Part shown: positions 35,853-45,385 of the stretch, one piece after another
Numbering within the stretch: the first letter of the stretch is position 1
Layout of the letters: every line of letters begins with the position of its first letter
Assembly (NCBI RefSeq): GCF_019797745.1
Contig: NZ_VOSI01000003.1
Location: 186,001 to 250,000, forward strand
DNA length: 64,000 bases
Reading direction: 5' to 3'
Origin: Edaphocola aurantiacus
Lineage (GTDB): Bacteria > Bacteroidota > Bacteroidia > Chitinophagales > Chitinophagaceae
Notes under the pieces: generated by a model
Seen by the model: the letters and a program-made list of their open reading frames with translations, nothing else
What the model was told of the DNA's origin: nothing
The model's database searches: none
Made by a program: the position numbers and the translations under genes

Positions 35853-36866
35853 ATGCACCGTATCCTTATTGTCTCATGTTGTATTCTGGCTGGCCTGCAG
35901 CAGGTTACCGCACAGACAACCTATAAGATTGATCATTTTTCAGATCAGTATTATGCCAAAGTATTTATTAAGGATACCGCAGAAGTATTCAGCCCCGGCT
36001 GGGTTGCCGTATACAACCAGCAGGATAAGGAATTACTGAAGGTAGAATCGGAAGAACTGGCACTGGAACTGCATGACGGCAAAGTTGTAGCCAATATCCG
36101 CGAGCTGCCATACGGAGAACAAAGCGTGGTGCAGTACCTGGATGTAAACTTTGACGGCATCAAGGACCTGGCTATAGAAGATGGACAGAACAGTTGCTAT
36201 CACGGCCCCTCCTTCCAGATATACCTGGGGCATAAAGGAGGATTTACCTATAGTCCATCATTCACCCGCCTGGCACAGGAATACTGCGGGCTGTTTGAGG
36301 TAAATGAAACAGAAAAAAGGTTGTACACCATGACTAAAAGTGGTTGCTGCTGGCATCAGCTCTCTTCGTTTGAAGTAGTCAATAATACGCCGGAAGAACG
36401 TGAAGTGGTAGAAGAGGATTTTTCCGGCGGACGCTATCCTTTCGGAACCCTTACCCGCAGGCATTGGGATGGAAAGAAGATGCAGACTACTGTAACTGAG
36501 ATTGTTTCTATAGATGAGGTGACTATTCGCTTTGCTTTTACAGTAGAGAAGAATGATAAACTGCTCACTTTATTCTTGCAGGATAATACGCTGTATTATG
36601 CCTTGCAGGATAAGGAAGAAAGGGTAGAGTTGTCTTATCCGGAATCGGCGGGCACAGCAGACTTTACTTATAATGCCAAAGACAATACCCTGCAGTTTAA
36701 AAATAAAGGTGCTACTTATACAATTTATGAACAGGGTAATCAATGTGGCGTCCGTATCCTGACCGGCGGCAAAACTTATGACTGGACCGGCCGTGCAGAC
36801 AGCCGGAAAGGCCGGCTGAAGCGTATTGCAGAGGAGCTGCCTGACAATGTAAAACTGGTTCGCTAG
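35853..36866 (+). CDS. Exported XAC2610-like protein
   Basis: A 337-residue exported protein (signal MHRILIVSCCILAGLQQVTA). Residues 95-175 carry a pattern known from XAC2610-related proteins: VQYLDVNFDGIKDLAIEDGQ (a calcium-binding-like DxNxDGxxD loop), then QIYLGHKGGF and a Cys-rich YTMTKSGCCWHQ. The function of this family is not known. Its stop overlaps that of the convergent dtd gene by 4 bases. Confidence 0.65.
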   Translation: MHRILIVSCCILAGLQQVTAQTTYKIDHFSDQYYAKVFIKDTAEVFSPGWVAVYNQQDKELLKVESEELALELHDGKVVANIRELPYGEQSVVQYLDVNFDGIKDLAIEDGQNSCYHGPSFQIYLGHKGGFTYSPSFTRLAQEYCGLFEVNETEKRLYTMTKSGCCWHQLSSFEVVNNTPEEREVVEEDFSGGRYPFGTLTRRHWDGKKMQTTVTEIVSIDEVTIRFAFTVEKNDKLLTLFLQDNTLYYALQDKEERVELSYPESAGTADFTYNAKDNTLQFKNKGATYTIYEQGNQCGVRILTGGKTYDWTGRADSRKGRLKRIAEELPDNVKLVR

Positions 36867-37312
36867 GCTTGCTTGCTGTCTATAATAATCGTTACCGGAC
36901 CGTCGTTAATTAAGCCCACCTGCATATCGGCACCGAATATCCCGGTGGCTACAGGCTTATCCAGCAGGGCAGCAGTGGCGGCACAAAATTGTTCATATAA
37001 TGGAATCGCCGCTTCCGGGCGGGCAGCCTGTATAAAAGATGGTCGGTTACCTTTGCGTGTAGCGGCCATCAGGGTAAACTGGCTTACAACCATTATCTCA
37101 CCATTAATATCTTTTACAGAAAGGTTCATTAAACCCTGTTCATCGCTGAAGATGCGGAGCTGTACCAGTTTCTGGCTCAGGTAGCGTATATCATCTTCCG
37201 TATCATCTGTACCAATACCGAGTAGAACCAGTAGTCCCTGATTGATGTGGCTGTGCTGTTTATGATCAATGGTAACGGACGCTTCTTTTACCCTTTGTAC
37301 TACTAGTTTCAT
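36863..37312 (-). CDS. dtd: D-aminoacyl-tRNA deacylase
   Basis: DTD hydrolyses D-amino acids (and glycine) from mischarged tRNAs. The 149-residue protein opens with the conserved MKLVVQRVKEASVTID and contains the SQFTL motif and the near-C-terminal GxP-type NDGPVT cross-dimer motif. Length is standard. It is a single gene, convergent with the exported protein. Confidence 0.96.
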   Translation of the reverse strand: MKLVVQRVKEASVTIDHKQHSHINQGLLVLLGIGTDDTEDDIRYLSQKLVQLRIFSDEQGLMNLSVKDINGEIMVVSQFTLMAATRKGNRPSFIQAARPEAAIPLYEQFCAATAALLDKPVATGIFGADMQVGLINDGPVTIIIDSKQA

Positions 37313-37351
37313 GTTTATCTGTCGCTTACTATGCGGTTTTGTTAAAAGTAG

Positions 37352-37359
37352 TATTTTTG
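37352..37359 (+). promoter_or_regulatory. Promoter -7 box of the SRPBCC gene
   Basis: TATTTTTG fits TAnnTTTG. A strong GGAGG at 37375 or so precedes the ATG at 37382, which is rare for this group of bacteria. Confidence 0.55.
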
Positions 37360-37381
37360 CCGTAACAACAATAGGAGGATT

Positions 37382-37912
37382 ATGAAAAAAGTTTTAAAAG
37401 TTATCGGGATTATACTCCTGCTGATCATAGCAGTAGTACTGGTCGGGGGACTCTTTGCGCCGAAGCATTATCATTTCGAAAAGAAAGTAGAGATTGCTGC
37501 TGCCAAGAGTAAAGTCTGGAACAATGTCAATAGCCTGAGTGCTATTATTAAATGGATGCCATGGATGAAGATGGATCCGAAAATGACCTCGCAGATTACC
37601 GGAGATGATGGTAATGTAGGAGCCGCTTATGTATGGAAAAGCGAGCAAATGGGCGATGGCAAGATGACCATAACCAGCCTGGTGCCTATGGATAAAACAG
37701 GCTTGTCTCTGGAGTTTGGACCGAGTAAAACGCCGGCAAAAGCAGACCTGCTGCTGAGCGGGGACGAAACGCATACAAGTGTGACCTGGACATTCGATAC
37801 AGATTATCAGTACCCGATGAACTTTATATTCGGAACCTTTATGGGGAAGTTCCTGGATAAAGATTTCGGAAAAGGCTTACAGGATCTGAAAGCGATCAGC
37901 GAAGCACAATAA
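37382..37912 (+). CDS. SRPBCC (polyketide cyclase-like) family protein
   Basis: A 176-residue protein with an N-terminal membrane anchor (VIGIILLLIIAVVLVGGLF) and an SRPBCC/START-like domain: KKVEIAAAKSKVWNNVNSL, then WMPWMKMDPKM and a TSVTWTFDTDYQYPMNF strand. Such folds bind hydrophobic ligands; the ligand is unknown. It is monocistronic with its own promoter, a good ribosome site and a very strong terminator. Confidence 0.85.
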   Translation: MKKVLKVIGIILLLIIAVVLVGGLFAPKHYHFEKKVEIAAAKSKVWNNVNSLSAIIKWMPWMKMDPKMTSQITGDDGNVGAAYVWKSEQMGDGKMTITSLVPMDKTGLSLEFGPSKTPAKADLLLSGDETHTSVTWTFDTDYQYPMNFIFGTFMGKFLDKDFGKGLQDLKAISEAQ

Positions 37913-37930
37913 ATAATCATTTCATTTAAC

Positions 37931-37979
37931 CAATATAGAAAGGTTCCCGCGGCGCAGCCGCGGGAACCTTTCTATATTG
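37931..37979. terminator. Very strong terminator hairpin
   Basis: A perfect 23-bp inverted repeat (37931-37953 and 37957-37979) with a GC-rich top and a 3-nt loop. Outer A/T runs suit termination. Confidence 0.8.
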
Positions 37980-38071
37980 TACCCTTCGAGCCTTAGGGTG
38001 TTTATTGGATGGTAACCTGATCTACAAATTGTACCAGACAAAATTTTCATGCTTGCAACAATGGTACTTAC

Positions 38072-38120
38072 ATAAAAAATCTGCGGCGCTGTTGTAAACA
38101 GCGCCGCAGATTTTTTATGT
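38072..38120 (-). terminator. Terminator of lemA
   Basis: A perfect 23-bp inverted repeat (38072-38094 and 38098-38120) with a GTA loop and flanking A/T runs, directly downstream of lemA. Confidence 0.85.
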
Positions 38121-38129
38121 ATTGATATT

Positions 38130-38711
38130 TTAGAATTTTACTTCAGGTGCTTTTTGTGCCGTAGCATCAGCTTCGAAATATCCTTTCTCTTTGAAGCCGA
38201 ACATTTTTGCGGTGATATTGGCCGGGAAGCTGCGAATAGAGCTATTGTACTCCTGTACCGATTCATTAAAGTTCTTACGGGCTACGCCAATTCTGTTTTC
38301 CGTTCCGGCAATCTCATCCTGCAAAGCAAGGAAGTTCTGATTGGTTTTGAGGTCCGGATAAGCTTCTGTCAGCATCATCAGTTTGCCTAATGCCTGGCTC
38401 AGCTCGCCTTGTGCAGCCTGGTATTCCTTGATTTTTTCAGGAGACAGGTCATCAGCGTTTACGGTGATCTGCGTTGCTTTTGCGCGGGCATTGATCACTG
38501 CTTCCAGTGTACCTCTTTCATTGGCAGCAGCGCCTTTTACTGTATTCACCAGGTTAGTGATTAGGTCGGCTCTGCGCTGGTATTGGGTTTGTACTTCTCC
38601 CCATTTCGACTTCACCGTTTCATCTTTTTTCACCATGGAGTTATAACTGCAGGAGCTGAAGAAGAACATTACAGCCAGCAGGCTCAGTAAAGGTAATAAG
38701 CGTTTTTTCAT
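38130..38711 (-). CDS. lemA: LemA family lipoprotein
   Basis: A 193-residue LemA protein. A lipoprotein signal (LAVMFFFSSCSYNSMV, lipobox FSSC) leads into the helical LemA core: QYQRRADLITNLVNTVKG, the ALGKLMMLTEAYPDLKTNQNF segment and the closing RSFPANITAKMFGF. The molecular role of LemA is not established. It is a single gene with its own terminator. Confidence 0.95.
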   Translation of the reverse strand: MKKRLLPLLSLLAVMFFFSSCSYNSMVKKDETVKSKWGEVQTQYQRRADLITNLVNTVKGAAANERGTLEAVINARAKATQITVNADDLSPEKIKEYQAAQGELSQALGKLMMLTEAYPDLKTNQNFLALQDEIAGTENRIGVARKNFNESVQEYNSSIRSFPANITAKMFGFKEKGYFEADATAQKAPEVKF

Positions 38712-38781
38712 ATTTCTTGTGTTTAATTATTTACTCAAATGTACAATAATCCATAATATAAAATCCTGTCCGGGACCGGAA

Positions 38782-39660
38782 TTAATTTCGCGTATCGATG
38801 CCCCAGAACAGTTTCTTGCGAATTGTATTGAGGAAGTTATGTTCATCCAGGCGGATCAGGTTCAGGCCGAAGCGTTCCTTCTTCACTGCAAGCTGTATTT
38901 TACTGTTAATCGTAGCCACGCGGGAGTCCAGCGTACACAGGAACTGATCGGTACGGCCCTCTACTTCAAAAGAAATAATGGTATCGTCCGGAACAATGAT
39001 CGGACGGATATTCAGGTTATGCGGAGCAACCGGTGTCAGGATAAAGTTTCCGGCAGTAGGGAAGACCAGCGGCCCGCTACAGCTTAGAGAATAACCCGTA
39101 GAACCCGTTGGAGTCGCGACGATCAGGCCATCGGCCCAGTAAGTATTCAGGAAGTCACCGTTCAGGAAAGTATGTATTTTGATCATTGAAGACGAGTCCT
39201 TCCGATGCAGGGTAAACTCATTCAAGGCAAAAGGATAATCTCCAAACAATGGCTCGCTGGAGTCGAGGTGTATAAGCGAACGTTTCTCAATAGAGTAGGA
39301 GCCCAATGCCAGCGCTTTTACGGCAATGGCAATTTCGTCCTGGTTTACATCGGCAAGGAAGCCCAGCCTGCCCAGGTTTACACCCAGTGTAGGAATATTG
39401 GAATCGTGTACAAAACATACGGTATCCAGCATCGTACCATCACCCCCGAGGCTCAGCATCAGGTCTATATCATGATTGAGGTCGGTATGATTAGTAAACA
39501 GGGTAGGCGTGTAATCCAGTTCTATACTGCTTTGTAGCCGTTCGTAAAAGTCTTTGTAGAGAACGATCTCGAAACGGTAAGAATGCAGCAGCGAGATCAG
39601 CTGCTTGAAAAATGGAATATCAGACGGTTCGAAAACCCTGTTGTATAGTGCTATTCTCAT
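38782..39660 (-). CDS. nadK: NAD kinase
   Basis: Phosphorylates NAD to NADP with ATP. The 292-residue protein has the GGDGTMLDT motif (catalytic Asp), the NE/D loop FALNEFTLHR, and the GSTGYSLSCSGPLVFP glycine-rich segment near residue 190. It begins 8 bases after the stop of the upstream Omp85 gene, so the two are probably co-transcribed. Confidence 0.96.
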   Translation of the reverse strand: MRIALYNRVFEPSDIPFFKQLISLLHSYRFEIVLYKDFYERLQSSIELDYTPTLFTNHTDLNHDIDLMLSLGGDGTMLDTVCFVHDSNIPTLGVNLGRLGFLADVNQDEIAIAVKALALGSYSIEKRSLIHLDSSEPLFGDYPFALNEFTLHRKDSSSMIKIHTFLNGDFLNTYWADGLIVATPTGSTGYSLSCSGPLVFPTAGNFILTPVAPHNLNIRPIIVPDDTIISFEVEGRTDQFLCTLDSRVATINSKIQLAVKKERFGLNLIRLDEHNFLNTIRKKLFWGIDTRN

Positions 39661-39668
39661 GCGTATAA

Positions 39669-41033
39669 TTATTCTCCGGACTTATGTATATACAGGTCTT
39701 TAAGGCCTTCGCGATTGAATGTATACTCCAGCCGGATTTTAATATCATATAAAGTTACAATATCCAGTCCAATTCCGTAACTGTACAGGAATTTATTGTT
39801 CAGGTACTGGTTGCCCATATCTTTACGGTAAGTATAGCCTGCATCTGCAAAGACTTTGGCATACACGCGTACAGGCACCACCTGGAAATATTTGATGGGT
39901 AATTTAATGCTGCGGTCAATCAGTGTACGTTTTATACTGGCACGGGTCAGGGCAAATATACTGCCGTCCATAACAAAGTATTCATAACCCCGCATCACAT
40001 CATAATCATAGCCCATATTGCGCTGGAAGATATAGGGTACCTCTTTGTTAAAAGCGATACGGCCCCTGCTGATGCTGGAGATATACCATTTCGGAAAGGG
40101 GTTACGGTAATAATCATATTGCAGGTGCAGGGAAGGCATGCCTGCTCCTTTAATGACCTGCTGATAAGCTGCAATGCCGATAAAACGGGAGCCTTTGAGC
40201 GGGTAGTTCCAGTTATCTACTTTATTGTGTTCCAACCGGTACTCCAGGTTCAGCACTGTAGCCGATGTACGGCCATTACCCAGGTAATCCGGATTCAGCA
40301 GATTGGCAATACTATCGTGTATAGAATACTGTTGTAAGGTTGTTTTGAAGATGTGTCGTGTGGCAAACTGCGGACGGTAAGTATACCATACGGCAGCCTC
40401 GGCCAGTCGCAGCGCCGGTTGCGTTTCGAATCGTGCGAAGCGCAATTTATTGCTGTCGGTTATATAACTGACTTCCAGGTTTTGGAGGTATTGAACCGAT
40501 GCTCCCAGTCCGTGCTGTTTACGGGCATCGATGAACGGACGCTCATAGCTCAGCAGGAATTTCTTTGTATACCCGATCTGTACGCCGACACCCAGTATAT
40601 CTCTTCTGCCGTTTACATTGTTATGCAGCAGGGTTAGTCCCACATTCAGCCGGTTCAGCTTGCGGTGCTGCTCTGTCCACCATACATTGAAATTGCGGTC
40701 AGCAAATTCGAGATTAGGTTTAGGGAAAATGGGAAAGCGCTCTTTAACTGTAAAACGAACTACATACCGGCCTTCTGTTGTGAAGGTATCGGCGGTCGCC
40801 TGGTTGAATAACTGGGTATTGAATAAGCGTTGCTCTGCTACTTTTAAAATATGGGGCAGTGAATCGGCAGGCAGGCATTGTCCCTGGCTGAAATTGAGTT
40901 CGCGCTCCATAAAAGTGGCCTGTGTGCGGTGATTGCCTTCGAAAATGATCGAATCAATGCACACGCGCTGCTGTGCCGGAGCCGGAGACACCAGTAACAG
41001 TAGACAGACCGTAAAATACAGCAGGAAACGCAC
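39669..41033 (-). CDS. Omp85-superfamily outer membrane protein (BamA/TamA-like, one POTRA)
   Basis: A 454-residue outer membrane protein. After the signal peptide (RFLLYFTVCLLLLVSPAPA) comes a single POTRA-like domain (CIDSIIFEGNHRTQATFMER to RFTVKERFP) and a beta-barrel of about 330 residues, with the RGYEYF motif similar to the RGF/Y motif of Omp85 barrels. I chose the GTG at 41033: a -7 box at 41039-41046 lies inside the longer ATG frame (41081), which would therefore not be transcribed. The substrate is unknown. Confidence 0.75.
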   Translation of the reverse strand: MRFLLYFTVCLLLLVSPAPAQQRVCIDSIIFEGNHRTQATFMERELNFSQGQCLPADSLPHILKVAEQRLFNTQLFNQATADTFTTEGRYVVRFTVKERFPIFPKPNLEFADRNFNVWWTEQHRKLNRLNVGLTLLHNNVNGRRDILGVGVQIGYTKKFLLSYERPFIDARKQHGLGASVQYLQNLEVSYITDSNKLRFARFETQPALRLAEAAVWYTYRPQFATRHIFKTTLQQYSIHDSIANLLNPDYLGNGRTSATVLNLEYRLEHNKVDNWNYPLKGSRFIGIAAYQQVIKGAGMPSLHLQYDYYRNPFPKWYISSISRGRIAFNKEVPYIFQRNMGYDYDVMRGYEYFVMDGSIFALTRASIKRTLIDRSIKLPIKYFQVVPVRVYAKVFADAGYTYRKDMGNQYLNNKFLYSYGIGLDIVTLYDIKIRLEYTFNREGLKDLYIHKSGE

Positions 41034-41038
41034 GGGCG

Positions 41039-41046
41039 CAAAGGTA
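41039..41046 (-). promoter_or_regulatory. Promoter -7 box abutting the Omp85 gene
   Basis: TACCTTTG on the minus strand fits TAnnTTTG and ends 5 bases before the GTG start at 41033, implying a leaderless transcript. Confidence 0.5.
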
Positions 41047-41200
41047 CTATTTATCCGGTAGCTGCAAGGATTCAAATACAATTAATCCGTTAATGAGCAT
41101 AGCTGTATACCGACATTTTGACAAAAAACAGGCTTTGGCAACAAAATTGAACATATGTAGTAGCGTAAATCATCAACCTAACAATATAAACGTATTATAT

Positions 41201-41761
41201 ATGGCAACATCGGAGCAAAACACGAACCAGGAGCAGGAAATGAACCAGGAACAGCAGGCGGAAAATACCGCACAGGATAATGCTGCAAACACCACATCAG
41301 GTGACGAAATGTCGGAATTGGATAAAGTAAAAGCCGAGTTGGCAGACATGAAAGACAAATACCTGCGCCAGGTGGCAGAGTTTGATAACTTCCGTAAGCG
41401 TAATGCTAAAGAACGCATTGAACTGATGCAAACCGCGAGCAAAGACCTGATGATTGACCTGCTGGAAGTACTGGATGACAGTGATCGTGCAGTGCAACAA
41501 ATGGAGCAGTCTGATGATGTGGCTCAGATTAAAAGTGGTACTATCCTGGTATTAAACAAACTGAAACGTGTACTGGAGTCTAAAGGCCTGAAAGCTATGG
41601 AAACCAAAGGCACCGAGTTTGACGTAGAATTCCATGAAGCTATTACGGAAATTCCATCACCGACTCCTGATATGCAGGGTAAAGTGATCGATGAGCTGCA
41701 GAAAGGATATTACCTGAACGATAAACTGATCCGTCACGCGAAAGTGGTGGTAGGCAAATAA
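41201..41761 (+). CDS. grpE: Nucleotide exchange factor GrpE
   Basis: GrpE releases ADP from DnaK in the Hsp70 cycle. The 186-residue protein has an acidic, Gln/Asn-rich N-terminal tail, a long coiled coil (about 45-105, with DKYLRQVAEFDNFRKRN) and a C-terminal beta domain ending in the conserved GYYLNDKLIRHAKVVVGK. The start at 41201 is preferred over an upstream in-frame ATG at 41093. dnaJ follows by 53 bases; dnaK is not in the window. Confidence 0.97.
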   Translation: MATSEQNTNQEQEMNQEQQAENTAQDNAANTTSGDEMSELDKVKAELADMKDKYLRQVAEFDNFRKRNAKERIELMQTASKDLMIDLLEVLDDSDRAVQQMEQSDDVAQIKSGTILVLNKLKRVLESKGLKAMETKGTEFDVEFHEAITEIPSPTPDMQGKVIDELQKGYYLNDKLIRHAKVVVGK

Positions 41762-41814
41762 TATAATAACCCGAATTTTTTACAATTTATACCGCCTTAG
41801 GGCAATAACAGACC

Positions 41815-42975
41815 ATGAGTAAGAGAGATTATTATGAGGTGTTAGGGGTAAGCAAATCGGCGGCTGCTGATGAGATTAAAAAAGCTTACCGTAAGCTGGC
41901 ATTACAGTACCACCCGGATCGCAACCCGGGCGATGCAGCCGCAGAGGAGAAATTTAAAGAAGCTGCAGAAGCATACGATGTACTGAGTAATGAGGATAAG
42001 AAAGCCCGTTACGATCGTTTCGGACATGCCGGTATGAGTGGTGCCGCAGGTGGCGGCGGCGGCTTTGGCGGCGGCGGTATGAATATGGATGATATTTTCA
42101 GCCACTTCGGCGACATCTTTGGCGGCGGTGGCGGTGGATTCGGCGATATGTTTGGCGGCGGCGGTGGTCGTGCGCAGTCAAACCGCGGTTCTAACCTGCG
42201 GGTAAAGCTGAAGCTCACTTATGCGGAAATGGCGCATGGTGTAAATAAAAAGATTAAGGTTAAGAAATATGTTGGTTGTACCACCTGTAATAATACTGGT
42301 GCCAAAGACAGTAACTCTGTACAGAAATGTGCGACCTGTGGCGGTAGCGGACAGGTGCGTCGTGTAACCAATACCTTTATGGGGCAGATGCAGACCGTAT
42401 CTCCATGTCCTACCTGTAACGGTCAGGGCAGTACCATTACCCACAAATGTACCAGCTGTAAAGGTGAGGGCAGGGTATATGGCGAAGAGACAATCTCTAT
42501 CGATGTGCCGGCAGGTGTACAGGATGGTATGCAGCTGAGCATGAGCGGCCGTGGTAACATGGGCGAGCGTGGCGGCCCTGCAGGCGACCTGATTATCCTG
42601 ATCGAGGAAGAAAGACATGCAGAACTGAGCCGTGATGGTAATGATGTACAATATGTACTGTCTTTATCCTTCCCGGATGCTGTGTTTGGTGCACAGATCG
42701 AGGTGCCGACAATTGATGGTAAGGCCAAGATCAAAATTCCACCGGGAACACAGAGTGGTAAGATCTTCCGTCTGAAAGGTAAAGGATTCCCTGATATCAA
42801 CGGTTATGGCCGTGGCGATCAGCTGGTCCTGGTGAAAATATGGACTCCGCAGCACCTGACTGATGAAGAGCGTGCGGTGATCGAATCTTTGAAAGATTCC
42901 CCGAATATTCAACCGGGCGAAGATGCTAAAAAAGAGAAGAGTTTCTTTGAGAAAATCAAAGACGTATTCAGCTAA
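41815..42975 (+). CDS. dnaJ: Chaperone DnaJ
   Basis: The Hsp40 partner of DnaK. The 386-residue protein has the J domain with HPD (residues 33-35), a long Gly-rich region (70-120), four zinc-finger CxxC motifs ([32 protein letters not shown]) and the C-terminal substrate-binding domains. It forms an operon with grpE and ends at a clear terminator. Confidence 0.98.
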   Translation: MSKRDYYEVLGVSKSAAADEIKKAYRKLALQYHPDRNPGDAAAEEKFKEAAEAYDVLSNEDKKARYDRFGHAGMSGAAGGGGGFGGGGMNMDDIFSHFGDIFGGGGGGFGDMFGGGGGRAQSNRGSNLRVKLKLTYAEMAHGVNKKIKVKKYVGCTTCNNTGAKDSNSVQKCATCGGSGQVRRVTNTFMGQMQTVSPCPTCNGQGSTITHKCTSCKGEGRVYGEETISIDVPAGVQDGMQLSMSGRGNMGERGGPAGDLIILIEEERHAELSRDGNDVQYVLSLSFPDAVFGAQIEVPTIDGKAKIKIPPGTQSGKIFRLKGKGFPDINGYGRGDQLVLVKIWTPQHLTDEERAVIESLKDSPNIQPGEDAKKEKSFFEKIKDVFS

Positions 42976-42990
42976 ATAGAAATTTAATCA

Positions 42991-43030
42991 AAAAATAAGC
43001 GCAGGGTTCATTCCTGCGCTTATTTTTTGT
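42991..43030 (+). terminator. Terminator of grpE-dnaJ
   Basis: Perfect 15-bp arms AAAAATAAGCGCAGG and CCTGCGCTTATTTTT with a 7-nt loop and T run. Confidence 0.85.
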
Positions 43031-43248
43031 ACCTGCTCCCCAAATTCCCCATTTTCCCCGAAGTGTGGATTTTTAGGCCCCGTTCAGCGGATCTTGTTTA
43101 GATTGTATTTAATGTTATTTGTTGTTTGGATATGCTTAAGTCATTGATTATTAGTTTTATTTGATTGCATTGAGGACTAATCAATGCATTAGGCACTTTT
43201 ATGGCATCATCCTTGTTGTTATATTATTGAAACCAAACAGCAGATTTT

Positions 43249-43635
43249 ATGAACCAGGAACAAGAAAAAAAGAACCAACAGAATGATCAGTTACCAGATG
43301 AAACGACACCTTCGCAAATGCGCACATTGAGCGAGGTCATGAACAAACTGAAAAATAAAGGTTACGACAATGAACTAACCTTTTCAGATCACGGAAAAAT
43401 GCAATCGGCTAATTCTAATAAAATCTATAATCCGGAAGATCTCACCATTATTAAAACCTTCCGATTCGAGGGCATCTCCGATCCGGCAGATAATACGGCT
43501 TTATACCTCACGCAGGATAAGGACAGCGAGATAGGGTATATCCTGGACATTTATGGTATCTATTCAGATCATACCGCCGCATTTGATGAATTCCTGAAAC
43601 AGATACCGGTTAAAGAAAAAGATACTGAATGGTAA
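43249..43635 (+). CDS. Conserved protein of unknown function
   Basis: A 128-residue protein. After a hydrophilic Gln/Asn-rich start, residues 25-120 resemble a widespread small Bacteroidota family: LSEVMNKLKNKGYDNELTF, then a FRFEGISDPADNTALYL stretch and ILDIYGIYSDHT. Members are sometimes labelled phosphoribosylpyrophosphate synthetase for historical reasons, but the sequence is far too short for that enzyme. Function unknown. Confidence 0.7.
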   Translation: MNQEQEKKNQQNDQLPDETTPSQMRTLSEVMNKLKNKGYDNELTFSDHGKMQSANSNKIYNPEDLTIIKTFRFEGISDPADNTALYLTQDKDSEIGYILDIYGIYSDHTAAFDEFLKQIPVKEKDTEW

Positions 43636-43866
43636 GCATTACAGATGCGTACCCTTATTAAAACCTGAACTTAACCACACCGATAAAACCTATATTCAAG
43701 ATATTTTAAAGGTAAAACCTGCACCGGTAACATACACCAACCTATATATAACTTAAACCTAAACCTATTTTACCCTTATTAGAAACCTATATCCTTATCC
43801 TTCGTGGATTAAATAAAGACATTGCGGAGTGTAGACAGCGTTAGATTTTTTTGTTCACCACTAAAA

Positions 43867-44175
43867 ATGAAACTTATGAAAAGCACTTTGGTTATTACGA
43901 CGATGCTGATGGCGTTTATGGGCGCCACATTGGGTTACACCTCCGGACTGGGCTATACCAGCAGCGAACATATCGCTTATACGGTACAGAGCAGCAGGGT
44001 GATTCCTCAGGATACCATCACACCGAAAAAACAAACGCCCCGCAAAAAAGACAAAAGCAGAGACATCAATGAAAGAACCCTCAAAGATCAGAAGAGGGAT
44101 ACGATCAGCATTCCTATGCCACCGGAAGCACCGGTTCCACAACCGGATACGATGCCGGGTATGAGAATGAAGTAG
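43867..44175 (+). CDS. Small exported protein of unknown function
   Basis: A 102-residue protein with an N-terminal hydrophobic signal (TLVITTMLMAFMGATLG) and a basic, Pro-rich tail (KKQTPRKKDKSRD, then PMPPEAPVPQPD). No domain is recognised. The ATG at 43867 or the one at 43876 is the likely start. A hairpin follows at 44185-44217. Confidence 0.55.
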   Translation: MKLMKSTLVITTMLMAFMGATLGYTSGLGYTSSEHIAYTVQSSRVIPQDTITPKKQTPRKKDKSRDINERTLKDQKRDTISIPMPPEAPVPQPDTMPGMRMK

Positions 44176-44184
44176 GATAAATTG

Positions 44185-44217
44185 AAAGCCCTCCACAGAT
44201 AATGTGGAGAGCTTTTG
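44185..44217. terminator. Terminator between convergent genes
   Basis: AAAGCCCTCCACA and TGTGGAGAGCTTT arms (one mismatch) with an ATA-type loop and TTTG, just upstream of the mrr-like stop codon. Confidence 0.6.
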
Positions 44218-45090
44218 TTATACAGGCCAATAAATTTTCTTTAAGGGTACAAGCGCCTTAATCTCTGGCTCCAGATTGTCATAATTTGATATTAATAATT
44301 CAACTAACCAGTCTGAATCAATTAGCGTTATGGCAAAATTGGCTCTTTCGGCTTCATAAATGGCCTCTTTAGAAAAGCCGGTTGTCGTTACATAAATTCC
44401 TTTATGATGTCCTCGCATACCTCCAATAAAGTTTCTGATATCAGGTGCACTGATTTTATCTTTTGTACGTTTTTTTACTTCAACTTTTATCAAAGGCTGT
44501 TCTAAGAAAAGTTCATCTGGGGAAGCAATAATATCGCTACCCAAATCCCCTCCGGATTTAGCCGTCATTCGGGTTTTGTAACCCATAGTTTTTAATAGAC
44601 CGGCAACCAGCGTTTCTGTATCCTGCCAGGAAAGGCCAGCAATAATATCTTTAATGAATTCCTGAGATCGAAATATTACATCGTCTTTTCTATAAGTTCT
44701 TTTCCAACAGGGGCGGCTATCTCAAATACGGTCGAAATAGAACCCAAGCTGTTTTTTGCTTCTGTAGATAAGGGATCTCTAGGTATAGCTCCATCATTCC
44801 ATTCCACCTTTCTATAGTGATGATATTCTTTTGTTGGGTCAAAATGATATTCTGATATTATCTTTCCGGTATAATACTCTCTTGTTGACGAGTCATAAGT
44901 AACCACTGTATCACCAATTTTGAAATCGTATAAGAACTTTGAAAGCTGGCCAACACATTGGTTTACACGGCCTCGACTATCCTCAGGATAAGTAGTCTTG
45001 AACTTATCTTTCAACTTATGAATATCCTCTTGTGGGTTTAGTGGACCCATTTCGTTCCAGCCAATGGCTACAATGCCCTCATTTAAAAAA
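44218..45090 (-). pseudogene. Broken Mrr-type restriction endonuclease
   Basis: Two frames of one gene. The upstream part (45090-44676) has the N-terminal DNA-sensing region (KIGDTVVTYD, YRKVEWND, AKNSLGSISTVFEI). The downstream part (about 44682-44218) has the Mrr catalytic domain with the GSDIIA...VEVKKR core and KGIYVTTTGF. They join cleanly (EKT then DVIFRSQEF) if one base is restored near 44682-44684. The 5' end is also lost: in-frame coding similarity (FLNEGIVAIGWNE) runs up to 45090 and stops at the transposon end. Both lesions argue for an inactive remnant. Mrr enzymes cut modified DNA. Confidence 0.8.
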
Positions 45091-45114
45091 GGTAACTACT
45101 TACGAAAGTATACC
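45091..45114 (+). repeat. Left terminal inverted repeat of the transposon
   Basis: Begins GGTAACTACTTACGAAAG and ends TATACC. It is the exact reverse complement of 55013-55036. Confidence 0.9.
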
Positions 45115-45242
45115 TAATTCGGTTAAATAGTACATCCCTACTAGCTTATATGGGATTAGTCAATAGATGTTCGAAAAGTTAAATATATTATAAAGTATTT
45201 CCCGTATTTTCTTTAAATAAATTAATATTTCTTTTTCAAGTT

Positions 45243-45271
45243 ATGGTCGCCATCGTGCGACCATTCTTTTT
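45243..45271 (+). terminator. Insulating terminator inside the left end
   Basis: Perfect 8-bp arms ATGGTCGC and GCGACCAT with a CATCGT loop and TCTTTTT. It would stop incoming transcription before the transposase promoter. Confidence 0.6.
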
Positions 45272-45327
45272 AGTCAAAAATTAAATTAATTAATTTATTG
45301 TGTATAATTCCTTCAGGATGAATTTAA

Positions 45328-45363
45328 TACGTCACATTTTGACGTAGAGGCGTATTAATTTTG
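45328..45363 (+). promoter_or_regulatory. Transposase promoter with palindromic operator
   Basis: The palindrome TACGTCA-CATTT-TGACGTA (45328-45346) lies directly upstream of a -7 box TAATTTTG (45356-45363). The transposase ATG is 22 bases further. The dyad covers the -33 region and could bind a regulator or the transposase itself. Confidence 0.5.
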
Positions 45364-45385
45364 TATCGGATTAAAATAATACGAC

